Shown piece by piece: positions 35,307 through 44,070 of a DNA stretch of 64,000 nt. The translations under genes and the position numbers were made by a program. The number at the start of each line of letters is the position of its first letter. The stretch's first letter is position 1. Source of the DNA: Sneathiella litorea (GTDB taxonomy: Bacteria; Pseudomonadota; Alphaproteobacteria; Sneathiellales; Sneathiellaceae); the NCBI RefSeq assembly GCF_009882915.1, contig NZ_WTUW01000002.1:444693-508692 (forward strand), given 5' to 3'. Under the pieces are notes generated by a model. That model was not told the origin of the DNA. It ran no database searches and saw only the letters and a program-made list of their open reading frames with translations.

Positions 35307-38300
35307 ATGGCCCAGTTTTTTATTCACCGCCCGGTGTTTGCCTGGGTGATTGCAATTGTGATCATGCTTGTCGGCGTGTTCAGTGTCCAGTCTCTGCCAG
35401 TTTCGCAGTATCCCACTGTCGCCCCGACAACCATTCGAATTCAGGCGACTTATACGGGCGCCTCCGCGCAAATTGTGGCAAATTCGGTAACGACTATCAT
35501 CGAAGATGGCATGACCGGCCTGGACGGACTTCTCTACATGACGTCAAGTTCGACCGAGGGAAATTCTGAGATTTCCCTTATCTTTGACAGCAGCCGTGAT
35601 TCAGATATCGCCCAAGTCGAGGTGCAGAACAAACTGAAGCTGGTCGAGGCATCGCTGCCTACCGTCGTCACACAACGAGGGGTATCCGTTACCAAATCTG
35701 ATAGCTCAATCCTTATGGTTGGCGCACTGGTTTCCACCGATGGCAGCTATACCTCGGTCGAGCTGGGCGATCTGTTCTCAAGCCGCATGAAAGATACGGT
35801 TCAGCGATTGGAAGGAGTCGGCTCGATCAATGTTTTCGGATCAGAATACGCCATGCGGATCTGGCTTAATCCGGACAAGCTTTATCAGTATCAACTGACG
35901 CCCAAGGATGTCACCAGCGCTGTCTCCGAACAGAATACAAATGTAACGGTTGGTTCTTTAGGGGCGCTGCCACAACAACGCGGCCAGCAGATAACCATCT
36001 CCCTGCAGGCGCAATCACAACTGTCGAACGTTGATCAGTTTAAAAGCATCCTGCTTAAAACCAATGAGGATGGCTCTTCCGTGTTTTTGGGAGATGTCGC
36101 CTCCATCGAGATTGGAAGTGAGAGTTATAGTGTCAGTTCGCAATATAATGACAAAGCCTCCTCTGGCTTCGGCGTCAATCTTGCTACTGGCGCGAATGCA
36201 GTTGCAACTTCTGCCCGCGTGCATGAGGCCATGGACAAGCTTCAGAGCTCATTGCCGCAAGGGGTAGAAGTCGTCTATCCCTATGATACGGCACCATTCG
36301 TCCAGGAGTCGATCAATCAGGTATACCACACGCTCGGTGAAGCCGTTTTACTGGTCTTTCTGGTGATCCTTGTCTTCCTGCAAAGCTGGCGGGCAACAAT
36401 CATCCCGACTATCGCGGTTCCCGTAGTGCTGCTGGGCACTTTCGGGGTGCTGGAAATGTTTGGCATGTCGATCAACACATTGACCATGTTCGCCCTCGTT
36501 TTGGCAATCGGGTTACTTGTCGACGACGCCATTGTCGTTGTGGAAAATGTGGAACGCGTGATGGAGGAAGAAGGGATCGGCCCGGTCGAGGCAACCGAGA
36601 AAAGCATGCGTGAAATCTCGGGCGCATTGGTTGGTATCGTTGTTGTCCTCTCGTCAGTTTTCCTCCCCATGGCCTTTATGAGTGGCTCGACTGGCGTTAT
36701 TTACCGACAGTTCTCCATAACTATTATTGCAGCTATGCTGCTTTCGCTTCTCGTGGCATTGGTCTTGACCCCCGCCATGTGCGCCCAGTTGCTAAAACCT
36801 GGGAATGGCCGCAAAAAATTCTGGCCGGCTAGAAAATTCAATCAATATTTCGATGGGCTGAACAACGGCTACATGGCAACCGTCGGCCGTTTTGTAAAAC
36901 GACCCTTCAGAATGATCCTGCTGGTCCTGGCGATCGGATTTGGCATCTCGATGATCTATGAAGAATTACCAACGAGCTTCGTTCCAACAGAAGACCAAAA
37001 TGTGCTTCTGGCGACAGTCACCCTGCCGCAGAATGCGACCCAGCCGCAAGTGGCCAAAACCTTAGAGGCAATGGACGAATATATGCGGCAGGAATACGCG
37101 GAGTATGTTCGGTCGACATATTCTGTAAAAGGACGCAACTTCAACGGGTCCGGACAGAACATGGGCATGATGTTTGTCAGGCTGAAGAGCCTCGACGAAC
37201 GAAACGGGATGTCCGCGGCAAATCTGGCGATGAAAGCCAATCAGCACTTCTCGAATGGACGCTTCGGACAGGTTCTGTTTCTTCAACCACCGGCAATTCG
37301 CGGGCTCGGCACGACAAACGGCTTTACAATGTATTTGGTCGATGATGCGAACACTGGCATGGACGCTCTGACCCAAACAGCCATTGATGTCACCCGCACA
37401 GCTCAGCAGGAAGGCAAGGCCGCCAGTATTCGCGGCGCGAATGCCACGACGGAAACCTCCCTGACCATCAACATTGACCAGCAAAAAGCGCAGGCATTTG
37501 GACTTTCCATTTCAGAGATCAACACCAACCTGTCGACAGTCTTTGCGGGCAGTTATGTCAATGATTTCACATTGAACGGCAGATTGCGGGATGTCAGGGT
37601 CCAGGGTGATGCGTCTTTCCGTATGCAACCCTCCGATATCAACAGCTGGTATGTAAGGAACAGCAATAGCGAGATGGTCCCGCTTGCAGCCTTCTCCAAG
37701 CAGGAGTGGGGCCGTGTAGCGACCACTATCGACCGGTATAACGGTGTCGACGCGATCTCGCTTGAAGGTGCCGCTGCTGAAGGGATGAGTTCAGGCGATA
37801 CAATGGACGCGATGCAGACAATCGTAGAGGACATACAACAAGGATATAACGCCGCCTGGACCGGGTTATCCTATCAAGAACGTCAGGCGGGTAATCAGGA
37901 ACCAATGCTTTACATTCTTTCTGCACTTGTCGTCTTCCTGTGTCTTGCTGCTCTCTATGAAAGCTGGACCATTCCGCTCTCTGTGATGCTGGCGGTCCCG
38001 GTCAGTATTCTGGGTGCGCTGATCGCTGCCAAAATATTCGGTCAATCAAATGACGTTTATTTCAAGGTGGGCTTGCTAACGACCATCGGTTTGGCGGCCC
38101 GTAACGCAATTCTGATCGTGGAGTTCGCGCAAACACTTCGCGCTCAAGGTGAAAAAATGCGCGATGCGGTCCTGCTTGCCTCACGACAGCGCCTTCGGCC
38201 GATCATGATGACCACCTTTGCCTTTGGCTTCGGTGTCCTGCCCTTGGCCGTTGCCAGTGGGGCTGGTGCCAATGCACAGAATTCGGTCGGTATCGGCTTG

Positions 38301-38429
38301 CTTGGTGGGATCCTCTTCTCGGCTCTCTTTGGGCTTATCATGGTCCCGGTTCTTTATATTGCGGTTATACGTGGCAGTGAGATGCTTGGCCAACGACGCT
38401 CCAAAAACAGCACAGTCGCGGCGGAGTGA
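35307..38429 (+). CDS. RND multidrug efflux pump inner-membrane subunit (AcrB/MexB family, HAE1)
   Basis: A 1040-aa, 12-helix proton antiporter with two large periplasmic loops. The proton-relay aspartates are in LLVDDAIVVVENVERVM (TM4). The TM10 segment reads GLAARNAILIVEFA, where AcrB has lysine (GLSAKNAILIVEFA), so the relay lysine is arginine here. The N-terminus AQFFIHRPVFAWVIAI and SQYPTVAPTTI are typical of HAE1 pumps. GGAG lies 7 bases before the ATG at 35307. It exports hydrophobic compounds. An IS6 remnant follows directly. Confidence 0.95.
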   Translation: MAQFFIHRPVFAWVIAIVIMLVGVFSVQSLPVSQYPTVAPTTIRIQATYTGASAQIVANSVTTIIEDGMTGLDGLLYMTSSSTEGNSEISLIFDSSRDSDIAQVEVQNKLKLVEASLPTVVTQRGVSVTKSDSSILMVGALVSTDGSYTSVELGDLFSSRMKDTVQRLEGVGSINVFGSEYAMRIWLNPDKLYQYQLTPKDVTSAVSEQNTNVTVGSLGALPQQRGQQITISLQAQSQLSNVDQFKSILLKTNEDGSSVFLGDVASIEIGSESYSVSSQYNDKASSGFGVNLATGANAVATSARVHEAMDKLQSSLPQGVEVVYPYDTAPFVQESINQVYHTLGEAVLLVFLVILVFLQSWRATIIPTIAVPVVLLGTFGVLEMFGMSINTLTMFALVLAIGLLVDDAIVVVENVERVMEEEGIGPVEATEKSMREISGALVGIVVVLSSVFLPMAFMSGSTGVIYRQFSITIIAAMLLSLLVALVLTPAMCAQLLKPGNGRKKFWPARKFNQYFDGLNNGYMATVGRFVKRPFRMILLVLAIGFGISMIYEELPTSFVPTEDQNVLLATVTLPQNATQPQVAKTLEAMDEYMRQEYAEYVRSTYSVKGRNFNGSGQNMGMMFVRLKSLDERNGMSAANLAMKANQHFSNGRFGQVLFLQPPAIRGLGTTNGFTMYLVDDANTGMDALTQTAIDVTRTAQQEGKAASIRGANATTETSLTINIDQQKAQAFGLSISEINTNLSTVFAGSYVNDFTLNGRLRDVRVQGDASFRMQPSDINSWYVRNSNSEMVPLAAFSKQEWGRVATTIDRYNGVDAISLEGAAAEGMSSGDTMDAMQTIVEDIQQGYNAAWTGLSYQERQAGNQEPMLYILSALVVFLCLAALYESWTIPLSVMLAVPVSILGALIAAKIFGQSNDVYFKVGLLTTIGLAARNAILIVEFAQTLRAQGEKMRDAVLLASRQRLRPIMMTTFAFGFGVLPLAVASGAGANAQNSVGIGLLGGILFSALFGLIMVPVLYIAVIRGSEMLGQRRSKNSTVAAE

Positions 38430-38464
38430 ATATGGGAAATTAGCGGGCGTGCCGCCAGAAATGT

Positions 38465-39110
38465 GGCAAGACGAATGCACCCTCGCAACCGCTTTGCTAG
38501 TACTTCTCATGGCTTCTCCGGACATGACGGGTGCACTCCAAACGAAATCCATAGCTAACTCCGCGAGGAACTGGCAATCTGGGAACGGATACTCCCTTCT
38601 GCTTTTGTGACCTGAATTGAAAGGTTAGACGCCGAACTTTTAGCCTATGGGCGCGTGCTTCTTTCCACCGCAGAAGTTTCGCGCGGAATTATCAGCCTGC
38701 TTGTAGAGGCGGTTACACCGGAAGGGTCAATGCGGCGGCGTCGGTTGGAAACGAAAGTTTCCAGGACTTCACCCACGCAATCGACGGCTTACTACAAATA
38801 ATGTGTTTCGCCATTGATCTTCACAAAGGCCTCATCAAGATGTCATTTCCAACTTGAATAATTTTGAGCCAGACGGATCCGCTTCTTGCGGATTTCACTA
38901 GCGAACCGTTGCATGACAAATGTTGAGGCCCCATTCATGAAGAAGATCTTCAAAATTGCGAAGTGTCAGGGGAACCCTGATATACACTATCACTGAAAGG
39001 CGGATGACTTCATGTTATGTATTGAAATACCTGGATGGATTATGCTTTGTCATTTAGAGAGAGCAGAAAATGGCCAATACGACAACAACCTATTTTTCTC
39101 TGACAGTACC
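38465..39110 (-). pseudogene. Decayed IS6-family element, copy E (N-terminal half of transposase)
   Basis: The left end is exact: GGTACTGTCAGAGAAAAATA read inward from 39110 on the minus strand. The transposase ATG is at 39054. The gene reads MTKHNPSRYFNT, a stop, EVIRLSVIVYIRVPLTLRNF, EDLLHEWGLNICHATVR, then after a frame change RFASEIRKKRIRLAQNYSSW, a stop, HLDEAFVKINGETHYL, stops, and AVDCVGEVLETFVSNRRRR. These are consecutive IS6-family blocks including the first catalytic Asp. Similarity fades near 38750. A weak right end may lie near 38465 (GTGGCAAGACGAATGC). Several stops and at least one frameshift make it dead. Confidence 0.85.
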
Positions 39111-39743
39111 ATTGTGAGCACTGCATAATATCTTCACAAGATGCTTACCGATATCTTTCGGAGCCATACCTCGATCTTTACGATACCAAGTCTGCGCCCA
39201 ATTTAGAGCGCCTAAAAACTGAAGTCGAAATACATCGCTGTCTATATCTGCGGCAAGATCGAGCTCACCTATTACCTCAGCAATGATAGCTTCGTATTCA
39301 TCCCGTTGTTTCATCAGAATTTGATTCTGTTCAGCTATGCATTCTGGAAAACGCGCTGCAACCATGAACATGAAACCACTATCGTCTAACAAAACCTGAG
39401 AGTGAGCAACAGCCAATGCTTCGAGCTTACACCAAGGGTCCTTATGTGGAGCAATAGCTTCACGAGCTGCATCCGATAAGATTTTCATACCCTGACTGTG
39501 GACTTCTAAAAATATCTCCTCCTTAGACTTAAAGTAGTAATACAACGAGCCCGGCAATAACCCCGCAGCCGAAGCAATATCTCGGATTGAAGTACGATCA
39601 AAGCCCTTTTCGCTGAAAAGCTTGGCTGACGTGTTTACTATTAGCTGAAAACGGTCAACGCCTTCAGTAGCAAGATCAACCCCAGTTAGCATCTCGCGGC
39701 GACTCGGTCGACCTACTCGGCGCTCCGTTGTATCATTGGCCAA
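39090..39743 (-). CDS. TetR family transcriptional regulator with an IS-derived C-terminus
   Basis: A 217-aa protein with a TetR helix-turn-helix at about residues 30-75 (GFDRTSIRDIASAAGLLPGS, LYYYFKSKEEIF) and a helical ligand domain that resembles the group controlling acyl-CoA and ketone catabolism. The last six codons (GTVREK) and the TAG stop lie inside the left terminal repeat of IS6 copy E, whose outer edge is 39110. The natural end was therefore replaced by the insertion. It is a candidate regulator of the downstream-mapped monooxygenase/TRAP cluster (inference). Confidence 0.9.
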   Translation of the reverse strand: MANDTTERRVGRPSRREMLTGVDLATEGVDRFQLIVNTSAKLFSEKGFDRTSIRDIASAAGLLPGSLYYYFKSKEEIFLEVHSQGMKILSDAAREAIAPHKDPWCKLEALAVAHSQVLLDDSGFMFMVAARFPECIAEQNQILMKQRDEYEAIIAEVIGELDLAADIDSDVFRLQFLGALNWAQTWYRKDRGMAPKDIGKHLVKILCSAHNGTVREK

Positions 39744-40237
39744 TGTAAATACCTTTCTCTATAGACATAATAGAAAACTGGGCGCTAAAACCGTCCACAA
39801 ATATTCAATCAAGTGATTTAAATCTTACTTTAAGCAACAAATGTCGACAGCTGGCGATTATTTCATGCTTAACGAAAATAGGTTTTCATCAACATTTTAA
39901 CGTTGTTAATACATTCGTCAGGTTAAGATTATAGCTCGCCAGTACTGTTCTAAGCACACAATCATTCTACGCCAGCCCCAAAAAAACACAAATCTAATAT
40001 ATACATCGGATTTACTGCCTCTTTAACTAAGACAATATGAAAGAAAACGGTTCAAGTTTGTTTCCGCCTTTGAATCGCTTCTCTATTCGTATCGATGCAC
40101 AGGTTGATACCGATTGATAAATCTCACCACAATACAACGTGGTAGAAAGCACTTTATTCTGATTTGTCTACAGTTAGAAAGTCGGCAGGAATAACGAATG
40201 GCAAATGTTCCAGAAATCGATTTCCATCGATATTAAA
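39744..40237. promoter_or_regulatory. Intergenic region upstream of the TetR gene
   Basis: About 490 AT-rich bases with no gene. Near the TetR start, TTTCTCTATAGACATAATAGAAAA (39760s) is an imperfect inverted repeat that might bind TetR. The rest shows nothing I can name; the 40238 end holds the 3' flank of the decarboxylase-like gene. Confidence 0.3.
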
Positions 40238-40987
40238 TTATGAAACTTGCGGTATGCGCTTTGCGTAAGGCAAGGTGAAAGTCACTTTACGCAACAAAGC
40301 GCCCGTGCACGTGATAGGGCCAAATTGATCAAAACCTTCTTCACTCCGATCAATCAATACCTCACCAACCCCAAGATTTTCTTGACTAAGCACTGCATCT
40401 TGATGCGCCACCATTAAAAATTCAGAAATTTCGGGACGAGCTTCATATGCGCTGGGAACGGTTCGTAGCAACAATCTTGGCTCAAGCGAGTTAACAAAAG
40501 GGCGTGGATCTTCCGCAGGTTTAGTATCAAAACGCGCTTGAACTTTGATAATACGACGACCAACGCCGTCACGATAGGGCATGTGCCTTGCTTCAGCTTC
40601 AATCCCGTTGTCGGGTTGATTTCGGATCTCTACGTTTGCGAGTTTTTTAGGATACCCCCAAATCTCTCGCCCCCCCGCCAACGCAACATCGTTATCAACA
40701 AGCATGATCGCGAATGTTGATCCCTCAATACCATCGTCCGATATAACGGGGATAACTATTCCACATTCGTTGGAACTATACTCGGCTCCGATTTCTGGGA
40801 TATTTGGTACGTTTGCAAACCACACAGCAAACTCACCAGGCTTGCCGCGATGATTAAGGCCCTCAGGAATCCATTGCTCGAGCGCATCTGGATTGGCAGC
40901 GAGGCAAGCAAGATTGAGCACCTGTGCCCCAGTATAGGTCCAAGGGGGTGCAGGATAATTGGGCGATTTTATTGGACTAAACGACAT
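40238..40987 (-). CDS. Acetoacetate decarboxylase family protein
   Basis: A 249-aa protein with the family's active segment GGREIWGYPKKLANVE; the paired lysines fall at 114-115, the same place as the Schiff-base lysine in classical acetoacetate decarboxylase. Other shared blocks are GEFAVWFANVPNIPE and SNECGIVIPV. It decarboxylates a beta-keto acid or performs a related Schiff-base reaction. The ATG follows GGAGATAAGA. It closes the ketone-oxidation TRAP cluster. Confidence 0.88.
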   Translation of the reverse strand: MSFSPIKSPNYPAPPWTYTGAQVLNLACLAANPDALEQWIPEGLNHRGKPGEFAVWFANVPNIPEIGAEYSSNECGIVIPVISDDGIEGSTFAIMLVDNDVALAGGREIWGYPKKLANVEIRNQPDNGIEAEARHMPYRDGVGRRIIKVQARFDTKPAEDPRPFVNSLEPRLLLRTVPSAYEARPEISEFLMVAHQDAVLSQENLGVGEVLIDRSEEGFDQFGPITCTGALLRKVTFTLPYAKRIPQVS

Positions 40988-40996
40988 TCTTATCTC

Positions 40997-42307
40997 CTAT
41001 TCATCCATAGCATTTGGAATAACCAAGCTGATCTCAGGAAATGTGATCAATAGCGCCACAATGATCACTTCCGCTAACAGAAACCAAGTCAGCCCACGAA
41101 ATATTTTTCCTAACGGCACCGTATCACCGACCACGCCCCTAACAACGAAGGCAGACAACCCCACCGGAGGTGTGATCAGACTGATCTCAATGAACTTTAC
41201 GACCAAAACCCCCATCCAAATTAGATCAAAGCCCGCCGCCTGAAAAAATGGTAAAAAGATCGGAATCGTAAGAAGCAATAAGCCCATTGGATCAAGGAAC
41301 ATACCCAGGAGTAAATACACTAAAGGCACGATCATGAGCAAAAGCATTGGATCGTAGGTAAATTCCTCCGCCATCGACCCTATGAGTTGTGGGAGGCCGG
41401 CAAAAGCTAAAAATCGAGAGAACAATGCCGCACCAATTCCTATAAAAAAAATAGTTCCTGTGCTCGCTAAAGTCTCAAAAATACTTTTATACAAAACTTC
41501 ACGCGTCATGGTCTTCATATACATAGCGATGATGATTGAAGCGAAGGCACCAAAACCAGCAGCTTCAGTTGCCGTGGCAAGCCCGGAGTACATGCTCCCC
41601 ATAACTGCAAAAATCAGCAATGGTAATGGAGCAATTTCCCGAAGAGCGCGTAGTCGCATACGCCAAGAAATATCTTCTTTGCTTGCCGGCGCCAGACTAG
41701 GCTTCATCCAACAACGAAAAATGATCATCATGCCGTAGACAAAAGCTGTGAGAATACCTGGCAAAATACCAGCCAAGAGCAATTTGCTGATTGATACGCC
41801 TGCAAACATGCCAAAAAGTACAAACGGAATGCTCGGCGGGATCATAGAACCAATCGTGCCTGATGCGGCAACTACGGACGTCGCGAGCGTTGGATCATAC
41901 CCACGACGCAGCATTTCCGGAACCGCAAGACGTGCCATAGCGGCGGATGTTGCAAGACTTGATCCTGTTGCTGCTGAAAACCCTGCCGCTGCATAGTTTG
42001 TCGCCACAGCAAGCCCGCCCGGAAGCCGACTCAACCAAAGACGCGCGCACTCGAACAGACCGTGTGTCAATCCACTGTGAAAAGCGATTGATCCCATCAG
42101 CAGGAATAATGGAATAGCGGAAAGCTCCCATTTCGCAACAAACTCGTAGGCCATTGATCGAGCAACACCTATTGTTGCCCGTTCACCCAGCAACAAGTAG
42201 ATTCCACCTAAAGAAACAACGCCTAGCACCACTCCGATTGGCACGCGCAATGCGAGCAGGAGAAACAACACACCAATCCCTGCCAGCCCAATTTCAAGCG
42301 AAGTCAT
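40997..42307 (-). CDS. dctM: TRAP transporter large permease DctM
   Basis: A 436-aa, 12-helix protein with FLLLALRVPIGVVLGVVSLGG, LSAIPLFLLMGSIAFHSGLT, FSAATGSSLATSAAMARLAVP, GSMIPPSIPFVLFG and SLITPPVGLSAFVVRGVVG, all DctM landmarks. It is close in style to the first DctM of the window. It overlaps dctQ by 4 bases and is followed after 9 bases by the decarboxylase-like gene. Confidence 0.95.
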   Translation of the reverse strand: MTSLEIGLAGIGVLFLLLALRVPIGVVLGVVSLGGIYLLLGERATIGVARSMAYEFVAKWELSAIPLFLLMGSIAFHSGLTHGLFECARLWLSRLPGGLAVATNYAAAGFSAATGSSLATSAAMARLAVPEMLRRGYDPTLATSVVAASGTIGSMIPPSIPFVLFGMFAGVSISKLLLAGILPGILTAFVYGMMIIFRCWMKPSLAPASKEDISWRMRLRALREIAPLPLLIFAVMGSMYSGLATATEAAGFGAFASIIIAMYMKTMTREVLYKSIFETLASTGTIFFIGIGAALFSRFLAFAGLPQLIGSMAEEFTYDPMLLLMIVPLVYLLLGMFLDPMGLLLLTIPIFLPFFQAAGFDLIWMGVLVVKFIEISLITPPVGLSAFVVRGVVGDTVPLGKIFRGLTWFLLAEVIIVALLITFPEISLVIPNAMDE

Positions 42308-42798
42308 ACATCAATTCCATTTTTACTGCGGAACAAGGCAATCGCATGAAAGAGTGCGAACAACACCATTGCACTAAAGGCAAACGCCACAACCCAACGA
42401 CTCGGCCAAGTGATCAAATCGTAACCTCGGACCGGAATCATTTCGCCAAATTTGGTAGACGATCTAGCTTCAAGCCAAGCGCCATATCCCAGAATACCGG
42501 CATAGGCAGCAGTTAGAATTGCACCGAAACCATCTACCAAGCGGAGCGTTTTTTTAGGAGCCCATTGCATAAATATTTCTACAAAAAGCTGATCATTATC
42601 GAGCTGGACAAGTGCAATCCCAAAAAAGACGACAAACACCATATAATACACAGACACCAGCTCGATAGTGCCCGGAATTGTCACATTGGCGAACGACCGA
42701 AGTAGAACCTCCGCGGTTATATGCAACATCATCACCACAAGCGCGACACCACCAAAAATACCCAGCCCGCATCGCAAAAAATGTCGAAGCATTTTCAT
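42304..42798 (-). CDS. dctQ: TRAP transporter small permease DctQ
   Basis: A 164-aa, four-helix protein with PGTIELVSVYYMVFVVFFGI, DNDQLFVEIFMQWAP and the conserved GYDLITWPSRWVVAFAFSAM near the end, the DctQ pattern. A GGAGGTG site precedes the ATG. The matching receptor gene lies 3.4 kb away at 46231-47340, separated by the esterase and monooxygenase genes. Confidence 0.93.
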   Translation of the reverse strand: MKMLRHFLRCGLGIFGGVALVVMMLHITAEVLLRSFANVTIPGTIELVSVYYMVFVVFFGIALVQLDNDQLFVEIFMQWAPKKTLRLVDGFGAILTAAYAGILGYGAWLEARSSTKFGEMIPVRGYDLITWPSRWVVAFAFSAMVLFALFHAIALFRSKNGIDV

Positions 42799-43032
42799 CG
42801 CTGATACACCTCCAAGCCAAAATGGCGCGCATTAAAGCCCGCACGGAACGACTTCATGCGTATGTTGAGATCAACCTTCGACACTCTCCCCCTCCACTCC
42901 TCGAGCTAACAACCGCTTAGAAAATCGCCCTCGTCCAGCAGCTACTAGCGCAAAAACTAACACAGCCATAAATAACTAACAATCGATTGTTTGAAATTAA
43001 ATATCAGAACCGCGACGGCCAACATGATTGTA

Positions 43033-43950
43033 TCAATCAAGCAGTTTTTTAAGCTCGACAGCAATCAGATCCAAGGCAGCATCGCAAGCGGGAACCAAGT
43101 TGAATAGCCTCACAAACCCATGCGGCAAACCTTTTATTTCATGCAAAACAACATTGACACCTAAAGCCTCAAGTGACTTGACATAATTCACACTATCGTC
43201 CCGCAGCACATCATACTCCGCAGCAAAAACCACACTGCGCGGACTTCTATTTAGGTTATTGTGATGCACAGGAGAAATTCTCGGGTCGCTCCACTGGTCT
43301 CTTGGCGCATAGTGTTCAAAAAACCACTCCATGTCGCGCTTGGTCAGAGGTAAACCGTTGCCATATTCAATATATGACCATGTCTCGAAATTGCAGTCTA
43401 CCACGGGGTAAAGTAGCAGTTGGCCAGTTACCTCAAAGTTTGTTTCAAGATTGGCGACGATCGCAAGATTACCACCGGCACTATCCCCCCCAACTAAAAC
43501 CGGAAGAGTCCCAGCCATAGAAGACAAATCCGTTGTCCTCTCAAACACCCAACTCAAGGCATCAATGCAGTCTTCAACGGCATTGGGGAACGGGGCTTCG
43601 GGCGCAAGTCGATAGTCGACCATCAAGACCGCAACATTAGAACGTGCAGCTAACGCCCTTGCGAAGTGGTCAAAATCATCCAGACCACCAAGAACCCAGC
43701 CTCCACCATGAAAGTAGACCAACTGCCCCAAAGGTTTAGCCGATGGAACATAATTTCTTGCCTGAATATTGCCTGAGCGAGTAGGTATCCTGAGATCCCT
43801 TACTTCTCTTATCTCGGGACCGCGCCCCAAAACAGACCTACCCGCAGTTAGTGTGTTCCGAGCGTCCTGCGGCGAACCATGCGAAAAGCCCGGTCGTGAA
43901 CTTGCCGAAGCGTCTTCAATCATCTTGCGTATTATATTATCAAGTGCCAT
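43033..43950 (-). CDS. Alpha/beta hydrolase, hormone-sensitive-lipase-type esterase (family IV)
   Basis: A 305-aa esterase. The oxyanion motif YFHGGGWVLGG and the nucleophile elbow VGGDSAGGNL are complete; the acid and histidine are in EYDVLRDDSVNY and GLPHGFVRLF. The start at 43950 (MALDNIIRK) follows AGGGAG; an upstream ATG at 44040 adds residues unlike the family. Placed next to a Baeyer-Villiger monooxygenase, it would cleave the ester or lactone that enzyme makes (inference based on known ketone pathways). Confidence 0.92.
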   Translation of the reverse strand: MALDNIIRKMIEDASASSRPGFSHGSPQDARNTLTAGRSVLGRGPEIREVRDLRIPTRSGNIQARNYVPSAKPLGQLVYFHGGGWVLGGLDDFDHFARALAARSNVAVLMVDYRLAPEAPFPNAVEDCIDALSWVFERTTDLSSMAGTLPVLVGGDSAGGNLAIVANLETNFEVTGQLLLYPVVDCNFETWSYIEYGNGLPLTKRDMEWFFEHYAPRDQWSDPRISPVHHNNLNRSPRSVVFAAEYDVLRDDSVNYVKSLEALGVNVVLHEIKGLPHGFVRLFNLVPACDAALDLIAVELKKLLD

Positions 43951-44070
43951 TGCAAGCTCCCTAACTTTAGAACTGGTACATCCGCCATAGGATACTCTCA
44001 GGTTTTTGCGCCAATCAAAATTAACACGGCGGCCCTCCACCTTTACCTAGCTCAAACCATAGCTATACGG

